Numbered from the stretch's first letter, positions 25,391 to 34,423 are shown. The stretch: DNA of 64,000 bases from Clostridia bacterium (GCA_017942005.1 JAGAVJ010000045.1:16092-80091); one strand, 5' to 3'. The notes: generated by a model not told the origin, from the letters alone. Translations and numbers: made by a program.

Positions 25391-25429
25391 AGAGAATCGT
25401 TCTTTGAAAAAAGAATGATTCTCTTTTTC
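25391..25429 (+). terminator. Terminator of the lipoprotein gene
   Basis: AGAGAATC-TTCTT pairs with AAGAA-GATTCTCT, then TTTTT. Confidence 0.85.
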
Positions 25430-25438
25430 ATTTTCTAC

Positions 25439-25467
25439 TTGAAATTTTTCTGCAAATATTGTATAAT
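25439..25467 (+). promoter_or_regulatory. Promoter of GH28
   Basis: TTGAAA (25439-25444), 17 bases, TATAAT (25462-25467). Confidence 0.75.
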
Positions 25468-25613
25468 ACTATATAGACAAAATTGTATTGATTCAAGATG
25501 TCATGTTGCAAAATGACCGTAATCCGCCAGAAATACTGTATACAGCCATATATGCCGTCATGATATCTATATAGATGATGTATCCCCAGCATGAAAGGAG
25601 CGATCGTATTTTC

Positions 25614-26780
25614 ATGAAAACCTATATTTTAACCGATTATGGTGTCAAAGCAGATGCCAATTACTTGCAGACAAAGGAAATACAAGCGGTATTTGATCTT
25701 TGTAAAAAGGAAGGCGGCAAGGTTGTCTTCCCGCGCGGGACGTACCAGGCTGCCAGTCTGCGGATGTGGTCAAATATGACATTATATTTTGCATCCGGAG
25801 CCCGCCTTCTCGGCAGTGAAGAATGTGATGATTACGAAGTGTATGAGGTTCCGCCGCAGGTGGAGCTTCGCACCGATATGGAAATGATCACACAGTATTA
25901 CGGCACACCCTGGAAGGAATACCGCCGTGCGATGATTTCTGCTTATGGAGAAGAAAATATCGCGATTATTGGGGAAGCGGATGCTATGATCGACGGAAGA
26001 AACTGTTACGATCCAAACGGAGAAGAACACTACCGCGGTCCTCACGGAATTTTTCTCACCAACTGTAAAAAGGTAACCCTGCATGGATATACCATCGGAC
26101 ATTCCGGGAACTTCATGCATCAGCTTGACAAATGCGAGCATGTCATTATGACCAATGTCACATGCCTTGGCGGCTCTGACGGTATTCATCTGCATTGCTG
26201 CAATGAAACCTTAATCGAAGATTGTATCTTTCATACTGGAGACGACTGTATTGCCGGAATCAATATCCGCAATCTGCGTGTGAACCGTTGTGAATTAAAT
26301 ACTTCCTGCAATTTGTTCCGTATGGGCGGTGTGCATATTGTGGTAGAAAATTGTAAGATGTGGGGCCCCGGTATTTATCCGCACCGTGTCACCATTGTGA
26401 AAAACCGATACGAAGTTCTTCCCCAAGAGGCAGGACGGCATAATATGATCGCGCTGCTTGACTATTTTGCAAGCATGAATTATCCGGACATCCCTTCCCG
26501 TGATATCGTGTTCCGGAACTGTACGGTGGAAAATCTGGATCATTTCTTATGGTATCATGCAGATCAAAAGCCGCTGCAATGCGGTACGCACCTGACAGAA
26601 CTGATCCTTGAAAACGTAACTTTTCAAAATCAGGGATTCCCTTCCAATGTAACCGCATCTGAGGAAGAACCGTTAATAATAAAATTAAAAAATGTACAGG
26701 TTTCTTATCGAGATGGTGGAAATACCGCTGCCGGTCTGACAGACGGACAAGACCCCAACACAAAGATCGTCTTAGTATAA
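25614..26780 (+). CDS. GH28-family hydrolase (polygalacturonase-like)
   Basis: A 388-residue right-handed beta-helix protein. The N-terminal VKADANYLQTKEIQAVFDLC block is typical of GH28/pectate-type helices. The two acidic motifs of GH28 are recognisable as SDGIHLH and TGDDCIAGIN, giving the expected catalytic aspartates. No signal peptide, so it probably acts on imported oligogalacturonides or related rhamnogalacturonan fragments in the cytoplasm; the exact linkage is inferred. ATG 25614 is preceded by AAAGGAG (15 bases away). It is a single gene with terminator. Confidence 0.85.
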   Translation: MKTYILTDYGVKADANYLQTKEIQAVFDLCKKEGGKVVFPRGTYQAASLRMWSNMTLYFASGARLLGSEECDDYEVYEVPPQVELRTDMEMITQYYGTPWKEYRRAMISAYGEENIAIIGEADAMIDGRNCYDPNGEEHYRGPHGIFLTNCKKVTLHGYTIGHSGNFMHQLDKCEHVIMTNVTCLGGSDGIHLHCCNETLIEDCIFHTGDDCIAGINIRNLRVNRCELNTSCNLFRMGGVHIVVENCKMWGPGIYPHRVTIVKNRYEVLPQEAGRHNMIALLDYFASMNYPDIPSRDIVFRNCTVENLDHFLWYHADQKPLQCGTHLTELILENVTFQNQGFPSNVTASEEEPLIIKLKNVQVSYRDGGNTAAGLTDGQDPNTKIVLV

Positions 26781-26818
26781 CGACTGCCTCTTATTAAAAA
26801 ACAAACACACTGCCGTAC

Positions 26819-26871
26819 TGCCGTTCCTTTTTTGCGAAATCGTTTTCGTATTTGGGACGGCAGTTTTTTGC
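26819..26871 (+). terminator. Terminator of GH28
   Basis: ACTGCCGTTCC (26819-26829) pairs with GGGACGGCAGT (26856-26866); an inner CGAAATCG/CGTTTTCG lies in the loop; TTTTTT follows. Confidence 0.8.
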
Positions 26872-26922
26872 ATTAGAAATACATGAATTTTCATTTTTTT
26901 ATATGTCTGTCTGTGGAATTCA

Positions 26923-26951
26923 TTGACATTTTCACAAATCTATGTTATTAT
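26923..26951 (+). promoter_or_regulatory. Promoter of the dacF operon
   Basis: TTGACA (26923-26928), 17 bases, TATTAT (26946-26951). Transcription starts just before the structured leader. Confidence 0.75.
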
Positions 26952-26993
26952 ATTATATTGTAGAAACTTTTTACAATCGCAGAAAGGAGTCAA

Positions 26994-27107
26994 GTTTGAA
27001 AGATAAATCTTTCAAACCGTGTTTTGTGACTCAACCGCCTGCGGGCGCGTCACAACTCCACAAGGAAAGGAAAACTTCGCTTGCGCGAAGTTATGGTCAT
27101 AAATATG
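26994..27107 (+). promoter_or_regulatory. Structured leader of dacF (best full-length example)
   Basis: Hairpin GTTTGAAAGAT/ATCTTTCAAAC (26994-27017); stem GTGAC/GTCAC (27026-27053) enclosing CCGCCTGCGGGC; AAGGAAAGG (27062-27070); hairpin AACTTCGC/GCGAAGTT (27073-27092); tail ATGGTCATAAATATG (27093-27107) ending on the start. The first hairpin has a different sequence from GTCTGAAAAT/ATTTTCAGAC of other copies but the same size and pairing. Confidence 0.7.
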
Positions 27108-28379
27108 CAGCAAGACCCACGCCGTATACAACGACAAGACCCATTTGATACGACGCAGAGCAAACCCAATGCAAACGGTGTTCCAACACGTTCCGGAACA
27201 AAAAACGGTCAAAAAATTCCCGCTGCCCGTTTGAATGCAGATCGTTTTGATGCATCGGTGAACCAACCGCTTACACTGTCTCAGGCGGAAATGCAGAGAA
27301 GACGAAAAATTTTGTATATAAGACGGAAACGCTATCGCCGTCGGATGTTTTTATTGGTATTGATTTGTCTTCTGTTGATTGCGCTCCTCATTTTTGCCGC
27401 GGTTTTATCTGTCCGGCATTATGTGCGCAGTCGAAACACTGTCAATGAAACAGATACGGTACCTTCGGTTGTTACTGAACCAGATACTGCACCTGTTACC
27501 GCCACTCCTCCCACAGCATCTCAGACAGTCGCTATACCATATACAGCCGCACATCAGGTCAATGCCATACCCATTACCCCCATGCGGGATGAACAAACCG
27601 TGCAGTTGACCGATGACGAGATTTCCTGCAAATATGCAATGCTTGTGAACAGTAAAACCGGTAAAATCGAGGCAGAAAAGAATGGCGGAGAAACAATTTA
27701 TCCCGCTTCCATGACAAAGCTGATGACGGTACTCGTTGCATATGAAAACATTCCGGACCTCAATGCCACCTTTCGTATGACAAATGAAATTATAGACCCA
27801 TTATATCTGGCAGAATTATCCCTTGCCGGTTTTTCAGGAAACGAGGATGTCGTTATATGGGATCTCCTTTATGGCTCTGCTCTTCCGTCCGGTGCAGAAG
27901 CATCCGTAGCATTGGCAATTGCCGCATGTGAAACGGAAGACGCATTTGTGCAGAAAATGAACGAACGTGCCGCCTCTCTTGGCATGACGGGTACACATTT
28001 TGTCAACTGTACCGGAGAGCACAACGAAAACCATTACAGCACCTTATCTGATATCGCAATTTTAATGAATTTTGTCATGCAAAATGAAGATTTATACAAA
28101 ATATTTTCTACATATCAGCATACAACTACACCGACAAAGCAGCATCCGGAAGGAATTCTGCTTACAAGTACCGTATTCAGCCGTATGGAAGGCAATGAAT
28201 CCTTGACATGTACCGTTGTCGGCGGTAAAACCGGTTATACGGTACAGGCACAGCAGTGTCTCGCTACATATGCTGTCAAAAATGAAACCGGAGATATCTA
28301 TGTCTGCGTAACAGCCGGCGGTGATACGAAATGGCGTCCGGTATATGACTCCATCTACTTATATCAATATTATACATGA
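27105..28379 (+). CDS. D-alanyl-D-alanine carboxypeptidase (DacF-like)
   Basis: A 424-residue penicillin-binding protein of the S11 family, which trims the terminal D-Ala of peptidoglycan stem peptides. A basic cytoplasmic N-terminus is followed by one membrane anchor (about residues 88-112) and a Thr/Pro-rich linker. Active-site SxxK is in YPASMTKLM, KTG in GGKTGYT. The second motif reads SGAE where many paralogues have SGN; this variant is common in clostridial DacF proteins. Unlike classical DacA it lacks a C-terminal amphipathic anchor. It leads a tight operon with a DMT transporter and an alpha-galactosidase. Confidence 0.9.
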   Translation: MQQDPRRIQRQDPFDTTQSKPNANGVPTRSGTKNGQKIPAARLNADRFDASVNQPLTLSQAEMQRRRKILYIRRKRYRRRMFLLVLICLLLIALLIFAAVLSVRHYVRSRNTVNETDTVPSVVTEPDTAPVTATPPTASQTVAIPYTAAHQVNAIPITPMRDEQTVQLTDDEISCKYAMLVNSKTGKIEAEKNGGETIYPASMTKLMTVLVAYENIPDLNATFRMTNEIIDPLYLAELSLAGFSGNEDVVIWDLLYGSALPSGAEASVALAIAACETEDAFVQKMNERAASLGMTGTHFVNCTGEHNENHYSTLSDIAILMNFVMQNEDLYKIFSTYQHTTTPTKQHPEGILLTSTVFSRMEGNESLTCTVVGGKTGYTVQAQQCLATYAVKNETGDIYVCVTAGGDTKWRPVYDSIYLYQYYT

Positions 28380-28400
28380 AATTCAAAGGGGTTTATCAAC

Positions 28401-29360
28401 ATGGAATACTTATATCTTGCTGGCGCATGCTTCTTCTTTTCCATTCAATTTATTTTCAATAAGCTGTTTACCTCCAGATCGGATGGCTCGTTTGCTGCCG
28501 GTGTCTGGAATGCACTTGCAACCGCACTTTTTATGCTCATCTATCTTCTGCCGATGGGCGGTTTTGCTGTCAGTATTTCGCAATCTGCCTTACTGTGTTC
28601 GCTGATTTATACCGCAGCAACATTGATTTGCTCCGGTATGACAATTCTTGCAATGAAAAACGGAAAACTCTCTGTCATCACCACCTATATGCTGCTTGGC
28701 GGCTTGGTTCTTCCGTTTGTCTGGGGCATTATTGCATACAAAGAACCGTTTACATTGACCAAAGGAATTGGTGTCGTCATTTTGTTATTATCCATGGTTT
28801 CCGGAATTCTCTGGGATAAGCTGTTCCCGGGTAAAAATACAGAACCTTCGGAAAAAAGCGGAAACAGTATGCTGTTTCATATTTATTGTCTCATGCTGTT
28901 TCTTTCCAACGGTCTTGTCTCCATTGCAACCACCGCAAGCCAAAAAGCTGAGGATGCCGTATCCTCCGATGCATTTTTAATTCTGTGTAAAATTGAAACC
29001 GCAGCTGCGGCACTTGTGATCATGGTGTTAATCGGTCTTGTAAATCGTAAAAAAGGAGATGCGCACGGCGTGAAAAATGCGTTTGTCGGTATCGTGAAAA
29101 ATCCGCCGATGACCGGAAAAATCTTTTTCATTCTGCTTGCCTCCTGCGCGCTGTATGCAGTCAGCAACGGTGTCGCCAATATTTTCTCTTTAAACTGTGC
29201 CCAAACGATGGATGCATCCATTCAGTTCCCCATTTTAAGTGCGGTCGTTATTCTTTTCGGTGCAATCTTCGGCTGGCTCTTCTTTCACGAAAAAATCGAA
29301 AAGCGCGATATTGCCGGACTTCTGCTTGCCGCACTCGGCATTGTGTTCTTTATTATCTGA
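28401..29360 (+). CDS. EamA/DMT-family transporter
   Basis: A 319-residue membrane protein with about ten hydrophobic segments in two similar halves, typical of the drug/metabolite transporter superfamily. The first half has the ITTYMLLGGLVLPFVWGIIAYKE pattern, the second IQFPILSAVVILFGAIFGWLFFHEK, both standard EamA endings. Substrate unknown. It lies 21 bases after dacF behind AAAGGGG, within the same operon as the GH36 gene, and so may move a sugar or wall metabolite. Confidence 0.88.
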   Translation: MEYLYLAGACFFFSIQFIFNKLFTSRSDGSFAAGVWNALATALFMLIYLLPMGGFAVSISQSALLCSLIYTAATLICSGMTILAMKNGKLSVITTYMLLGGLVLPFVWGIIAYKEPFTLTKGIGVVILLLSMVSGILWDKLFPGKNTEPSEKSGNSMLFHIYCLMLFLSNGLVSIATTASQKAEDAVSSDAFLILCKIETAAAALVIMVLIGLVNRKKGDAHGVKNAFVGIVKNPPMTGKIFFILLASCALYAVSNGVANIFSLNCAQTMDASIQFPILSAVVILFGAIFGWLFFHEKIEKRDIAGLLLAALGIVFFII

Positions 29361-29390
29361 TTCCTTGAATTCTAATTATGGAGGTGCAGT

Positions 29391-31340
29391 ATGATACAGC
29401 TGCAAAACGAACGCGACACACTGGTGTTTGAAAATCATTGGATTCGCCGTGTTATCACGTTTCACTTTGGAAAACCGGTGCAATCCATGATAACACGACT
29501 TTCATCCGGCTATACCTGGACATCAAACAAAGATACCCCCATTCTGTCCCTGCCTGATTTTGATTGGACAAACGTAGAAACGACATATGATGACAATATC
29601 ATCACATTTACTTCCAATTATATTGTACGTTGGGTCATCTCCGTCTTTGACAATGTACCCGCCATCCGTACACAGCTGTTTGTCCGCGCATTGCCGCAGG
29701 CAGACAATATCTCTCCGCTTGAATTCGACCATTTATCAAGCGATCCGACGGAAGCCATAGCAAAAGAACCCGACATCACAGACCGTGTCACACACACCGG
29801 ACGTCATATAGAACTGCGGCGCGTCCGTTTTTATGACCGCACAGACCGTGTCAATTCTCTCGTGCGGCATGAAGATATCCGCTTATATACCACAGAAGAA
29901 GCCTTTGAAGGCAGTCTCTTCTTTTTAACGGATCCCTGTGCCGCTGAAACCTGTATGATTCAGAAGGAAGCGCCTTGCGGCGATTCTCATGTCAATCGGT
30001 ATGCGCCGGATTTCCGCGCAAGCACTTCCCTTTTTTCTGTAACCGGTTCCGGTATTGATTACGACAATATCACCCCAGACGGATTTACCGCGGGTTATCC
30101 GGTCGTTATCGCGCTTGGCAGAGCGGGAGAAGCAGAAAATGAGCATCTTGCACGCATGGTGTATGCATCCGACTGCGGCGGAACAGAAACCGACAGTGGA
30201 TTTACGCCGTTTGTCATGTCCAACACATGGGGAGACCGTTCCCAGGATACGTGTATTTCCGAAACCTTTATAAAGCACGAAATTCTGCGCGCAGTACAAA
30301 TCGGCGTAGATATTGTACAGATTGACGACGGCTGGCAAACAGGACGCACTGCCAATTCTGCATTGACGAATAAAGGACGTTGGAACGGCGGATTTTATGC
30401 AGACAATCCGAATTTCTGGGTTCCTGACCCCGAAAAATTCCCATCTGGATTCGGTGAAATCTGTAAATTCGCATACGAAAACAACGTTGCACTCGGCTTG
30501 TGGTTCTCACCCGACTGTGAAAACGAATATGCCAATTGGCAGCAGGATGCCCAAACACTGCTTGGATTTTATCATACTTACGGTATCCGTCATTTCAAGC
30601 TGGATGGTATGCGCATTCATTCCAAAACTGCAGAAAAGAACTTTTTGCGTATGTGTCTCCATCTGTTGATTGAAAGCCAAGGCAGAATTTCTTTCCAGAT
30701 GGATATTACAAATGAAAGCCGTCTTGGCTATTTTTATGAAAAAGAGCTGGGAACTTTGTTTGTAGAAAATCGGTATTCCGACTGGGGTAACTACTATCCG
30801 CATAATACCCTGTGCAATCTCTGGCAGCTGTCACATTATATTCCAGCGCAAAAAATGTTGTTTGAAGTCTTGAATCTGAAGCGTAACATCGACCGCTATT
30901 ACAATGAAGACGGTTCCCCGGATGTTTTAGCGCCTGCCGGCTACGATATCGATTTTGTTTATGCGTCGGTCATGGCGGCAAATCCGTTGATCTGGTGTGA
31001 AATGCAGCACCTGCCGGAAGAAGATTTGCGAAAGCTGCATGCGCTTGCAGTGGTATATCGCCAATACCGTGATGATTTTGTGGAAGTCATTCCTATGGGT
31101 GAATGCCCGAATGGCTTCTCGCTGACCGGATTCTATATCCTTGGCCGTGAACATGACTATTATATCGGTCTGCGTGAGCTGTCTGAACAGAATACCGTAC
31201 AGATTCCCGTAGAACGCATCCTTCATACCAATGACGATGCCCTGCAAACAGACGGAAACAACGTGATTTTCTCAGAAAAGCGCAAGTATTTCTTTGCCCT
31301 TCTGTCAAAATCCGTCTTGTTCGAGAGGGGTAACGGATAA
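29391..31340 (+). CDS. GH36-type alpha-galactosidase
   Basis: A 649-residue cytoplasmic glycosidase of clan GH-D. The TIM barrel shows VIQIDDGWQ, a nucleophile Asp in HFKLDGM (about residue 404) and a probable acid/base Asp in QMDITNESR (about 444). The N-terminal beta-supersandwich and C-terminal beta-sheet domains expected for GH36 fit the length. The KLDGM motif differs from the KWDMNR of classical melibiases, so it belongs to a divergent subgroup and the substrate may be another alpha-galactoside. GGAGG precedes the ATG; it is the third gene of the dacF operon. Confidence 0.87.
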   Translation: MIQLQNERDTLVFENHWIRRVITFHFGKPVQSMITRLSSGYTWTSNKDTPILSLPDFDWTNVETTYDDNIITFTSNYIVRWVISVFDNVPAIRTQLFVRALPQADNISPLEFDHLSSDPTEAIAKEPDITDRVTHTGRHIELRRVRFYDRTDRVNSLVRHEDIRLYTTEEAFEGSLFFLTDPCAAETCMIQKEAPCGDSHVNRYAPDFRASTSLFSVTGSGIDYDNITPDGFTAGYPVVIALGRAGEAENEHLARMVYASDCGGTETDSGFTPFVMSNTWGDRSQDTCISETFIKHEILRAVQIGVDIVQIDDGWQTGRTANSALTNKGRWNGGFYADNPNFWVPDPEKFPSGFGEICKFAYENNVALGLWFSPDCENEYANWQQDAQTLLGFYHTYGIRHFKLDGMRIHSKTAEKNFLRMCLHLLIESQGRISFQMDITNESRLGYFYEKELGTLFVENRYSDWGNYYPHNTLCNLWQLSHYIPAQKMLFEVLNLKRNIDRYYNEDGSPDVLAPAGYDIDFVYASVMAANPLIWCEMQHLPEEDLRKLHALAVVYRQYRDDFVEVIPMGECPNGFSLTGFYILGREHDYYIGLRELSEQNTVQIPVERILHTNDDALQTDGNNVIFSEKRKYFFALLSKSVLFERGNG

Positions 31341-31349
31341 ACAATCGTT

Positions 31350-31979
31350 ATGCAGTATTCTAATCTATATTTTTGCCAGATTCCATATTATGAATTTTAT
31401 GACGGTACAGAAAATGCGGATGTTCCGGAATGTATGAATTTTCTCCCTGTGGATATTGTCGGAGAAGATCACGAAACCCACGAGCTTCTGTTTGGCGCTT
31501 TGACCTCGAAAAAAACACTTCCGCAAAAAATCTGCGCACGTTGTACAGAAAACGACGGCGTGATTTCCGATGCAACCGTGGTATTCTGCGCAAAAGCGGA
31601 AAATGGCGCATTGGTCACAGTCGGATGGTATTCCCATGCCAATGTCACTGCTGTCCCGGAGCTGCTTCCCCTATCCGATGAAGACGGCAGTGAAATCATG
31701 CATCCGTTCTTCTTCTGCACCTATAAAAAGAACGCAGTCCTTCTGCCGCCAGAGGAACGGTTTCAGCCAAAATGGCAGATTCCGCGCGGTAAAAGCACGG
31801 TAAAAGGAAACAACAGACAGACCGTAAAATTTGGGTTTTCATCAGATACCCTCTGGCTTTGCGACGAACCATTATCAGCTGCACAGGCATGGAAACAAAC
31901 ATTTTATGAAACTATTTTGGACTATTCTCAAAACGGCGACAATATGCTTGACGATACAGAAACAAAGGAGAACGAATAA
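31350..31979 (+). CDS. Hypothetical protein in the GH36 operon
   Basis: A 209-residue protein, not recognised. It has no signal peptide or membrane segment and mixes charged and aromatic residues as a globular cytoplasmic protein would. The gene sits 9 bases after the GH36 gene and 5 bases before the HAD gene, so it is almost certainly translated with them. The ribosome binding site GAGGGG is rather distant. Codon use looks like its neighbours. Confidence 0.75.
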   Translation: MQYSNLYFCQIPYYEFYDGTENADVPECMNFLPVDIVGEDHETHELLFGALTSKKTLPQKICARCTENDGVISDATVVFCAKAENGALVTVGWYSHANVTAVPELLPLSDEDGSEIMHPFFFCTYKKNAVLLPPEERFQPKWQIPRGKSTVKGNNRQTVKFGFSSDTLWLCDEPLSAAQAWKQTFYETILDYSQNGDNMLDDTETKENE

Positions 31980-31984
31980 AAACT

Positions 31985-32683
31985 ATGATTAAAGCCATCA
32001 TCCTCGACCTGGACGGTACCGTCGGCTATACGATGCCGCAGCTTCACAAAGCGATGAACGAAATGCTGCGATTCTACCATTATCCGGAGCATACAGTAGA
32101 AGAACTTTATCAATGGGTCAATCTGCATGCGCGCGCATGGATAGAAGGATGTCTGCCAAGCGGTCTTTCCGAGGATCAAATAACAGAGTGTCATAAACGT
32201 TATAATTCTTTTTATGGCAAGTGCTATCTGGATACAGAATATTATCCGGGAGTAGAAGACTTGCTTCATAAATGGGTTTCAGAAGGATATCCGATCTGTA
32301 TGATGTCCAACAAAGCGCATAATCACGTTGTCGGACTTGCAAAAAAGCTGTCACGCATCAAAGCCATTCCGAACGATCCGGATGATGATACCAATTTTGG
32401 TCCGGTTGGTATCTTTGCACGTGCCTGGGGTGTTTCTGACCGTTTTCCTCCAAAACCACAGCCGGACGCAGCGCTTGCCATTGCCGCGGAGCTTGGAGTG
32501 AAGCCGCAGGAAGTGGCGTTTGTCGGAGATTCTGAGGTCGATGTCAATACCGCACGGAATGCAGATATGATTCAAATCAGTGTTACATGGGGTTATCGCT
32601 CGCGTGCATTTCATGAACAGATGGGTGTTGTCAATCTTGCAGATACACCGGCGGAACTGGATACATATATTCACCAATTATAA
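31985..32683 (+). CDS. HAD-superfamily phosphatase (Gph/PGP-like)
   Basis: A 232-residue HAD hydrolase. Motif I is DLDGTVG (residues 8-14), with the first Asp as nucleophile; motif II Ser/Thr in MMSNKAH; motif III/IV PDAALAIAAELGV and FVGDSEVDVNTA. The helical C1 cap resembles phosphoglycolate phosphatases. It probably dephosphorylates a small sugar phosphate in the same pathway as GH36. AAAGGAG lies upstream and a terminator follows, closing the operon. Confidence 0.9.
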   Translation: MIKAIILDLDGTVGYTMPQLHKAMNEMLRFYHYPEHTVEELYQWVNLHARAWIEGCLPSGLSEDQITECHKRYNSFYGKCYLDTEYYPGVEDLLHKWVSEGYPICMMSNKAHNHVVGLAKKLSRIKAIPNDPDDDTNFGPVGIFARAWGVSDRFPPKPQPDAALAIAAELGVKPQEVAFVGDSEVDVNTARNADMIQISVTWGYRSRAFHEQMGVVNLADTPAELDTYIHQL

Positions 32684-32702
32684 TTTTCAAATTGAACAAC
32701 AC

Positions 32703-32737
32703 AAAGCGCAAAATTTCATATTTTGCGCTTTATTTGT
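32703..32737 (+). terminator. Terminator of the dacF-HAD operon
   Basis: AAAGCGCAAAAT (32703-32714) pairs with ATTTTGCGCTTT (32720-32731), then ATTTG. Confidence 0.85.
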
Positions 32738-32767
32738 AAACAAACTAAGAATTTTGCAGGATTTCTA

Positions 32768-32796
32768 TTGCAAAAATTCATTTTTTGTTGTATCAT
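32768..32796 (+). promoter_or_regulatory. Promoter of the citrate-synthase-like gene
   Basis: TTGCAA (32768-32773), 17 bases, TATCAT (32791-32796), with a second AT-rich -10-like stretch just after. Confidence 0.6.
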
Positions 32797-32828
32797 ATTA
32801 TAAACACAATTTTAAAAGCATGATTTTT

Positions 32829-32998
32829 GAATGAGACTTCGCTCACACAACGTCTCATTCATACGTCTGAAAATAAATTTTTAAGACCGTGTTTTATAAC
32901 TTTCGTTGCTTGAAAAGCAACGATGTCCGCCTGCGGGCGGTCGCAACCCCACAAGGAAAGGAAAGCTCCGCTTGCGCGGAGTTACGGGCATAATAATG
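32829..32998 (+). promoter_or_regulatory. Structured leader of the citrate-synthase-like gene
   Basis: Hairpin GAATGAGAC/GTCTCATTC; hairpin GTCTGAAAAT/TTTTTAAGAC (32865-32887); CGTTGCT/AGCAACG (32904-32922); CCGCCTGCGGGCGG; AAGGAAAGG (32953-32961); hairpin GCTCCGC/GCGGAGT (32965-32982); tail ACGGGCATAATAATG. Compared with dacF, arms ACTTCGC/GCGAAGT have become GCTCCGC/GCGGAGT, a double change that keeps pairing. Confidence 0.7.
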
Positions 32999-34423
32999 AA
33001 AGTAAACAAGAGCAATCCAACCCTTGAATTCGATACAACAACCAATCTCCTTGAACAGCACGCATACCGCTACAGCTTACAAGACCGGGCGACACCGAAC
33101 TTATATCGGCATCTTTTCGATTATGACAGCATTCCCAAAGTTGCCTTCAATCATCGGAATGTCCCCATGCATATGCCGTCGGAAATCTGGATCACGGATA
33201 CCACCTTCCGTGACGGTCAGCAGTCGACGTCCCCATTTACAGTGGATCAGATCGTACATCTTTATAAGCTGCTTGCCAAGCTTGGCGGACCGAAAGGTAT
33301 TATTCGCCAAAGTGAGTTCTTTGTCTACACCGAAAAGGACAGACAGGCACTGAAGGCTTGTATGGAGCTGGGATTGCCTTTTCCTGAAATCACAACGTGG
33401 ATTCGCGCAAATGAAAAAGATTTTCAGTTGGTAAAAGACCTTGGCATTCGTGAAACCGGAATCCTGTTCTCCTGCTCCGATTATCATATTTATAAAAAAA
33501 TGGGGCTGACCCGTGCGCAGGCAATGGAAAAATACCTTGATATTGCACGCAAGGTCATGGAATACGGCATTGCTCCGCGCTGCCATTTTGAAGATATCAC
33601 ACGTGCAGATTTTTATGGATTTGTCGTTCCGCTTGCGGATGCACTCACACAGCTTGGCAATGAGACCGGCATTCCGGTAAAAATCCGTGCCTGCGATACC
33701 ATGGGTTACGGCGTAACATATCCCGGCGTTGCGCTTCCGCGGTCTGTACAGGGTATCATTTATGGTCTGATGCATTATGCAAGCGTTCCGTCCGGACTGC
33801 TTGAGTGGCACGGTCACAATGACTTTTATAAGGTCGTTACAAATGCAGCAACTGCATGGCTGTACGGCTGTTCCAGTGTCAACTGCTCCATGCTCGGCAT
33901 CGGTGAAAGGACCGGCAACTGTCCTCTGGAGGCAATGGTCATCGAATATTGTTCTCTGCGCGGTACCGATGACGGTATGGATTTATCCGCCATTACGGAA
34001 ATTGCAGAATATTTTGAGCGGGAAATCGGATATGAAATCCCGGTCAGAACTCCGTTTGTCGGACGAAATTTCAACGTGACCAGAGCCGGCATTCATGCAG
34101 ACGGTCTGCTGAAAGACGAAGAAATTTACAACATCTTTAATACGGAAAAAATTCTTGGCCGTCCTGCAACAGTCGCCGTAGATTCTCATTCCGGACTTGC
34201 CGGCATTGCACACTGGATGAATGGTTATTTCCATTTAAAAGGTGATGATATGGTCGATAAAAAGTCCCCTGTTATTGCGAAAATGAAGGAACTGGTTGAC
34301 AAGGAATATGCAGAAGGACGTACTACTGTCATGGGTGATGGTGAACTTGATCATCTTCTGTCCTTAGTGGATATCGATGAATATAAGCGTCTTTGTCACC
34401 TCCAGATGCGTGTCAATATCTGA
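32996..34423 (+). CDS. Isopropylmalate/homocitrate synthase-family enzyme, possibly Re-citrate synthase
   Basis: A 475-residue Claisen-type synthase of the HMGL-like family. The catalytic entry motif is IWITDTTFRDGQQ, metal ligands sit in LEWHGHNDF, and GIGERTGNCPLEAM follows. This subgroup, with the N-terminal extension and the IRQSEFFVYTEKDR block, resembles the Re-type citrate synthase known from Clostridium kluyveri, which condenses acetyl-CoA with oxaloacetate. No LeuA regulatory domain is present. Isopropylmalate or citramalate synthase activity cannot be excluded. No leu or TCA genes are adjacent. The start is the ATG ending the structured leader. Confidence 0.82.
   Translation: MKVNKSNPTLEFDTTTNLLEQHAYRYSLQDRATPNLYRHLFDYDSIPKVAFNHRNVPMHMPSEIWITDTTFRDGQQSTSPFTVDQIVHLYKLLAKLGGPKGIIRQSEFFVYTEKDRQALKACMELGLPFPEITTWIRANEKDFQLVKDLGIRETGILFSCSDYHIYKKMGLTRAQAMEKYLDIARKVMEYGIAPRCHFEDITRADFYGFVVPLADALTQLGNETGIPVKIRACDTMGYGVTYPGVALPRSVQGIIYGLMHYASVPSGLLEWHGHNDFYKVVTNAATAWLYGCSSVNCSMLGIGERTGNCPLEAMVIEYCSLRGTDDGMDLSAITEIAEYFEREIGYEIPVRTPFVGRNFNVTRAGIHADGLLKDEEIYNIFNTEKILGRPATVAVDSHSGLAGIAHWMNGYFHLKGDDMVDKKSPVIAKMKELVDKEYAEGRTTVMGDGELDHLLSLVDIDEYKRLCHLQMRVNI

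Noticed and set aside
24628..25431. 267-codon minus-strand ORF opposite the lipoprotein
   Set aside because: No start signal; it reads through the terminator hairpin and is Cys/Phe-rich noise.
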